Assembly: GCA_037962975.1 (NCBI GenBank)
Contig: CM075669.1
Span: forward strand, 113,910,501 to 113,974,500
From: Clitoria ternatea
Lineage: Eukaryota > Streptophyta > Magnoliopsida > Fabales > Fabaceae
Direction of reading: 5' to 3'
DNA: 64,000 nt
The position numbers and the translations under genes are program-made. The notes under the pieces are model-generated. The model had not been told where the DNA came from and made no database searches. It worked only from the letters and a program-made list of their open reading frames with translations. Below are positions 60,611 through 64,000 of the stretch, one piece after another; the first letter of the stretch is position 1, and the number at the start of each line of letters is the position of its first letter.

Positions 60611-60626
60611 GATTTTTTTAGTAGTG

Positions 60627-61767
60627 GGTCTCGATTTCAAAGGTTGGGAGTTAAATTAGTTTGTGAATTTATTGCATTTAAATACTTTGAGAGTTAGTGA
60701 TTGCAACATCGAAGTGAAGGTCACGAAAGCGTGTAATTGAGGTAAAGGGGGTGCACTAGGTGTATGAATTAACGAAAATGACATTAATGTTAATTTCGAA
60801 GCCTGGGAAAGGGGTAGGATAGACTAAAATTATTAAATCTTATGTAAATGCCTAACTATAGTTATACATGATGTTAACTTATATGATTGGATGTTCATGA
60901 GGAATAATAACTTGGTTGATAATGTAGACATATTTGATAATGTGATAAATTGAGTTTCAAACCATGTGAATGATAATTTAAAATCTTCAATGCATGATGA
61001 CAGAGAGAATTGATTTTTGTGATGGTTGATGATTCCTATATGTTGTATTACGATGATTATGATGTTAAAATGGGGTGATGATAAATTGTTAATCATCGAG
61101 AAATTGAGAAGTGTTTAGAAATGAGATTAAAGAAATTGAGGTGCCTGAGTGGCCAGTTGAGATCCTAGTTGATGACCATAGTGTCATGATGAGTTTATCT
61201 GTGTTGATGTTTTGATAAAGATTTCTTATGTGTATTTTATGTGGTGTGGACGATCGATTGGTATAGTTACTTCTCATTTTGGCTCCTGTGATCGAGCGTG
61301 ACGCAGTTAAGCTACCTAGTTGTCAAGTAGGACCCAATGGTGAAGTAAGGAGCCAGGTTAGGCTTGGTGGACTAGGTAGGATTTGCAGGTGGTCGGGTAG
61401 GACCCCCAGCTGATGACCGATCTGATTTAGTATCCAGATACCAGAGAGACATTATTATTATCATTAATTGATAGTCAGTCATGAAATTAATTGAATTGAT
61501 GATATAAGTTAATGAATTACTTATGATCACATGATGTGGTTTGATTAATTATACTATTGATGAGATGGAAGATTATTATGAAATTTGAAGCTGAGATGAA
61601 AGCTGGATTAGCTGACTTTTGATTAAATGCACCTTTGGCTATCTTATGCTTTTCCCTATAGCCTTTGATTATTTGCATTGATTTGTATTGTCAGTGACTT
61701 ACCTTTACTGTTGTTGATAGTGACTAAAGATAGGGATATAGCTGATGTTACGGAGACTAGTGCCAGA
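60627..61767 (+). mobile_element. LTR element C, third segment
   Basis: Starts with the second GGT of CACTA-1 and continues the sequence broken at 28913. Non-coding; includes a GTAGGACCC-repeating stretch (61320-61410). It is interrupted at 61768 by LTR D, so the LTR 3' end is not seen, and the claim that all three segments are one LTR rests on the reconstructed junctions. Confidence 0.5.
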
Positions 61768-64000
61768 TGTAACATCCCAAAATTTATAAAAATGATTAAT
61801 TGAGGAGAATAAATAATAAATAATTATATATGAGTTGATTTATGTCCCAAAAATTTAGAAATAATTGAATTAGGATTTATTATTGATATTTATAATTTAT
61901 TAAGGTTTTAAGAGTTAAAATTTTATCCGATTAGAATATGAGTGTCGGACCAAGTATCTCCGATTGAGATGCCATTAGTCAGGGCTGTTAAGAATATTAT
62001 AGGGAGTCCGAATATAAAATCGAAATAATTTTTAGATTTAGTATTGAGCCCAAACTGAGATCCTGTAGGTTATAAAGCGATAGAGTTCAATGAGGGAAAT
62101 GAAATTAATCACAAAAACCCACATTCTTTCCCTTATATCTCACGTTGCCTTCTTCTTCTAAAAACAAAACCATTCTCTTCTTCTTTTATCTTCCTCATTC
62201 ACTCTCTTCTTCTTCCTTTCAAAGACAAAAAAAATGGATGCATCCTTCTCCTTCCATTTTTATTTTCCATCTCCAAGCTTGAGGAAGATAATGTTGGATG
62301 GAAGCTTCTCCTCTCCCTCTTGGATCTTCTTCACCCATCCTCCCTCTCTTGGAAGCTCGCTCATTTCTTGGCTTGAGGTAAGTTCCTCACCGCTTTTGTT
62401 GAGCTTATGCCATTAGAGGTGGTTTTATTTGTTGGAAGAGTGTAAATATGCATGGTTTATGGATTAGGGAGCCATTTTTATGCAAAACCCAAAGGTGGGA
62501 TATGATTCATGTGTGTTTTTGGATGGGTGTGAAGGGGTATACGAAAATTTCAATGTTGGAAGTGAAAGATGATGATTATTAATAATGAATATTAGATTTT
62601 AATGAAACCCTAACTCTAGGAATTAGGGGAAATAAATAATGATGTTGTGAGAAATAATTTTAAGTGTAAACCCATGATATTTTACATATGATGTTGTTTA
62701 TGATGATGGTAAATGGTTATTAATAATGGTTGTTGGGTGATTTTAGAGGAAAATCCTAAGCATGGAAATTGGGGCTTTTGACTTAATTGATAACTAAAGA
62801 TGATCTATGCTCTTGGAATGAGTTTTGAATGAGTAATATTGATGATTGATGTTGTGGGATTGCGAGATCAAGGAAATAGAGTAATGGCTCTAAGATTGGT
62901 AAGTGTGTTAAGAGTTATGATATTGTTGTGAGGGGCTTGAATAATGATGAATGATAGTGGAAATGGTAGATGACCATTAATAGTAGAATCAATGAGATGT
63001 ACATATTCATTGATAAATTGATAGGCCATGATTTATGCCATATGAATTGGTTGATTGATAATGGTTTGAAAAGAGCTAAGAGGCCTATGATGGATTTGAA
63101 TGAAATAATGGAAAATGGATGGTTTAAGTAATGATAAATGCATTATGAATGATGAAAGAGATGTTGTTGTTGGGTATGATTGGCCCTTTAAGATTTAGAG
63201 AATCATAGTTTTGGGAAAGGAATCCTCAAAGCCTAACAAAAGTATGTGAATAGGTGTTTTAACAAGTCTAAGACTTGATATTGGACTTTAAGAGGTGTTG
63301 TCAATGGTTTAGATTTATGATGTGATGGCTCAAAAATTGAATACATGTAAATTTATGTGTGTTGATAGGAGATTATATTTTGGACAATGTGGCGAAACTT
63401 TCGGAGCATGCGAATCGTTACGGTTCTTCCCTCGAGGCAGGAGATGAGTTTACATTCAAATTGCATGAGTAGAATGATAGTGATTGTTGTATGTGATTAG
63501 TACTCATGCCTGCCTTACCATGTAGATATTGAAATAATGTGAATGGCAATTCATTGATTATGGAGAGTGGTGTATGTGAATATATGTTGAATGTTATGAA
63601 AATATAAATGTGTTAATGATAAGTTTAACTTTGATATGATTAATGATTTGGAATGAAAATTATTGAGTATGAATGTTTGAGACAAGTTTTAAATGCTTAA
63701 TAAGAGGCAGATGATAAGTTGAAATTCATCAATTTGGCTTTGTATGGGTTTTGGTATGTAAGGTTGATGAATTTTCACGTTTTCTGCACTTGAACTGGAA
63801 ATCTCGCTCAAGCGAGATGGATTCTCACTCAAGCGAGAATCCCCTGCATCAGTGTTATGGCCTCTGGCCGAATCTTGCTCAAGCGAGTGAGTGTCTCGCT
63901 CAAGCGAGACGTGTGTGGAATGGGTTGATGAGATACTGGTCGAATCTCACTCAAGCGGGCATCACCGCGCTTGAGCGAGTGAAAGGAAAAAGGATTCTGG
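61768..64000 (+). repeat. LTR of element D (partial, runs off the window)
   Basis: Begins TGTAACATCCC and is clearly related along its length to the LTRs of element B and the solo LTR: same opening, CT-rich leader, GGCTTGAGGTAAGTTCCTCACC near 62369, TTCCCTCGAGGCAGGAG near 63427, and the start of a CTCGCTCAAGCGAG cluster from about 63800. Confidence 0.8.

Larger units (their letters stand above)
28914..60626. mobile_element. CACTA-1: large CACTA-type element with nested insertions
   Basis: The left end is CACTACTAAAAGAAGGCC at 28914. The right end, reverse complemented, is CACTACTAAAAAAATCC ending at 60626. The 3 bp TSD GGT flanks both sides (28911-28913 and 60627-60629), as expected for CACTA. 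TAGCGAC-type subterminal repeats occur at both ends. After removing the solo LTR and element B, about 5.1 kb of own sequence remains. No transposase is recognised, so it is probably non-autonomous. Confidence 0.85.

Overview
The window is plant nuclear DNA, most likely from a dicot and perhaps a legume; the species call is weak. It is repeat-dominated heterochromatin. I found no host gene, rRNA, tRNA or organellar gene I could defend. Almost every base can be assigned to a nested stack of LTR retrotransposons and DNA transposons, and seven insertion events are supported by terminal dinucleotides plus target-site duplications (TSDs) read directly from the sequence.

Region 1 (1-12788) is a large inverted duplication of a non-autonomous Athila-like Ty3/gypsy element. 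A minus-strand copy (1-7240: LTR, downstream ORF, gag-protease, tRNA-Asp-type primer site) faces a plus-strand copy (7274-12788) that begins in the middle of protease. The arms are about 5.5 kb with a loop of about 1.7 kb. Reverse transcriptase, RNase H and integrase are absent. A second ORF (putative plant transposon protein) sits behind a well-formed 0.76 kb leader intron. Region 2 (12789-14924) is the 5' end of a minus-strand Tat/Ogre-like element (short LTR, primer site, broken gag, start of protease).

Region 3 (15201-17369) is a decayed 5' end of a CACTA element with a TNP2 pseudogene. It is cut by LTR element C (starts 17370), which was later hit by two large insertions. The first is a complete Tekay-type chromovirus (17877-28643, TSD GTTTC, six in-frame stops and one frameshift). 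The second is a CACTA element, CACTA-1 (28914-60626, TSD GGT).

Region 4 is CACTA-1, about 5.1 kb of own sequence inflated to 31.7 kb by insertions: a 5.2 kb solo LTR (30567-35811, TSD TAGTA), itself carrying a hAT-like element and a smaller nested inverted-repeat element, and non-coding LTR element B (35934-57245, TSD ATCTC). The 3' LTR of B is split by a second CACTA element, CACTA-2 (43002-52443, TSD TGA), the youngest layer. CACTA-2 has an intact 1059-codon TNP2 transposase and a 13-exon Ulp1-like second gene with a nonsense codon and a frameshift. The uninterrupted 5' LTR of B supplies the empty site. After CACTA-1, LTR C resumes (60627-61767) and is interrupted by another LTR (61768 to window end).

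The parts of most general interest are the inverted Athila pair as a potential hairpin-RNA locus, short-motif arrays inside unrelated LTRs (one directly upstream of a TATA box), two 83 bp palindromes in the CACTA-2 subterminal region, and a recurrent C-to-T type nonsense signature in the element genes.
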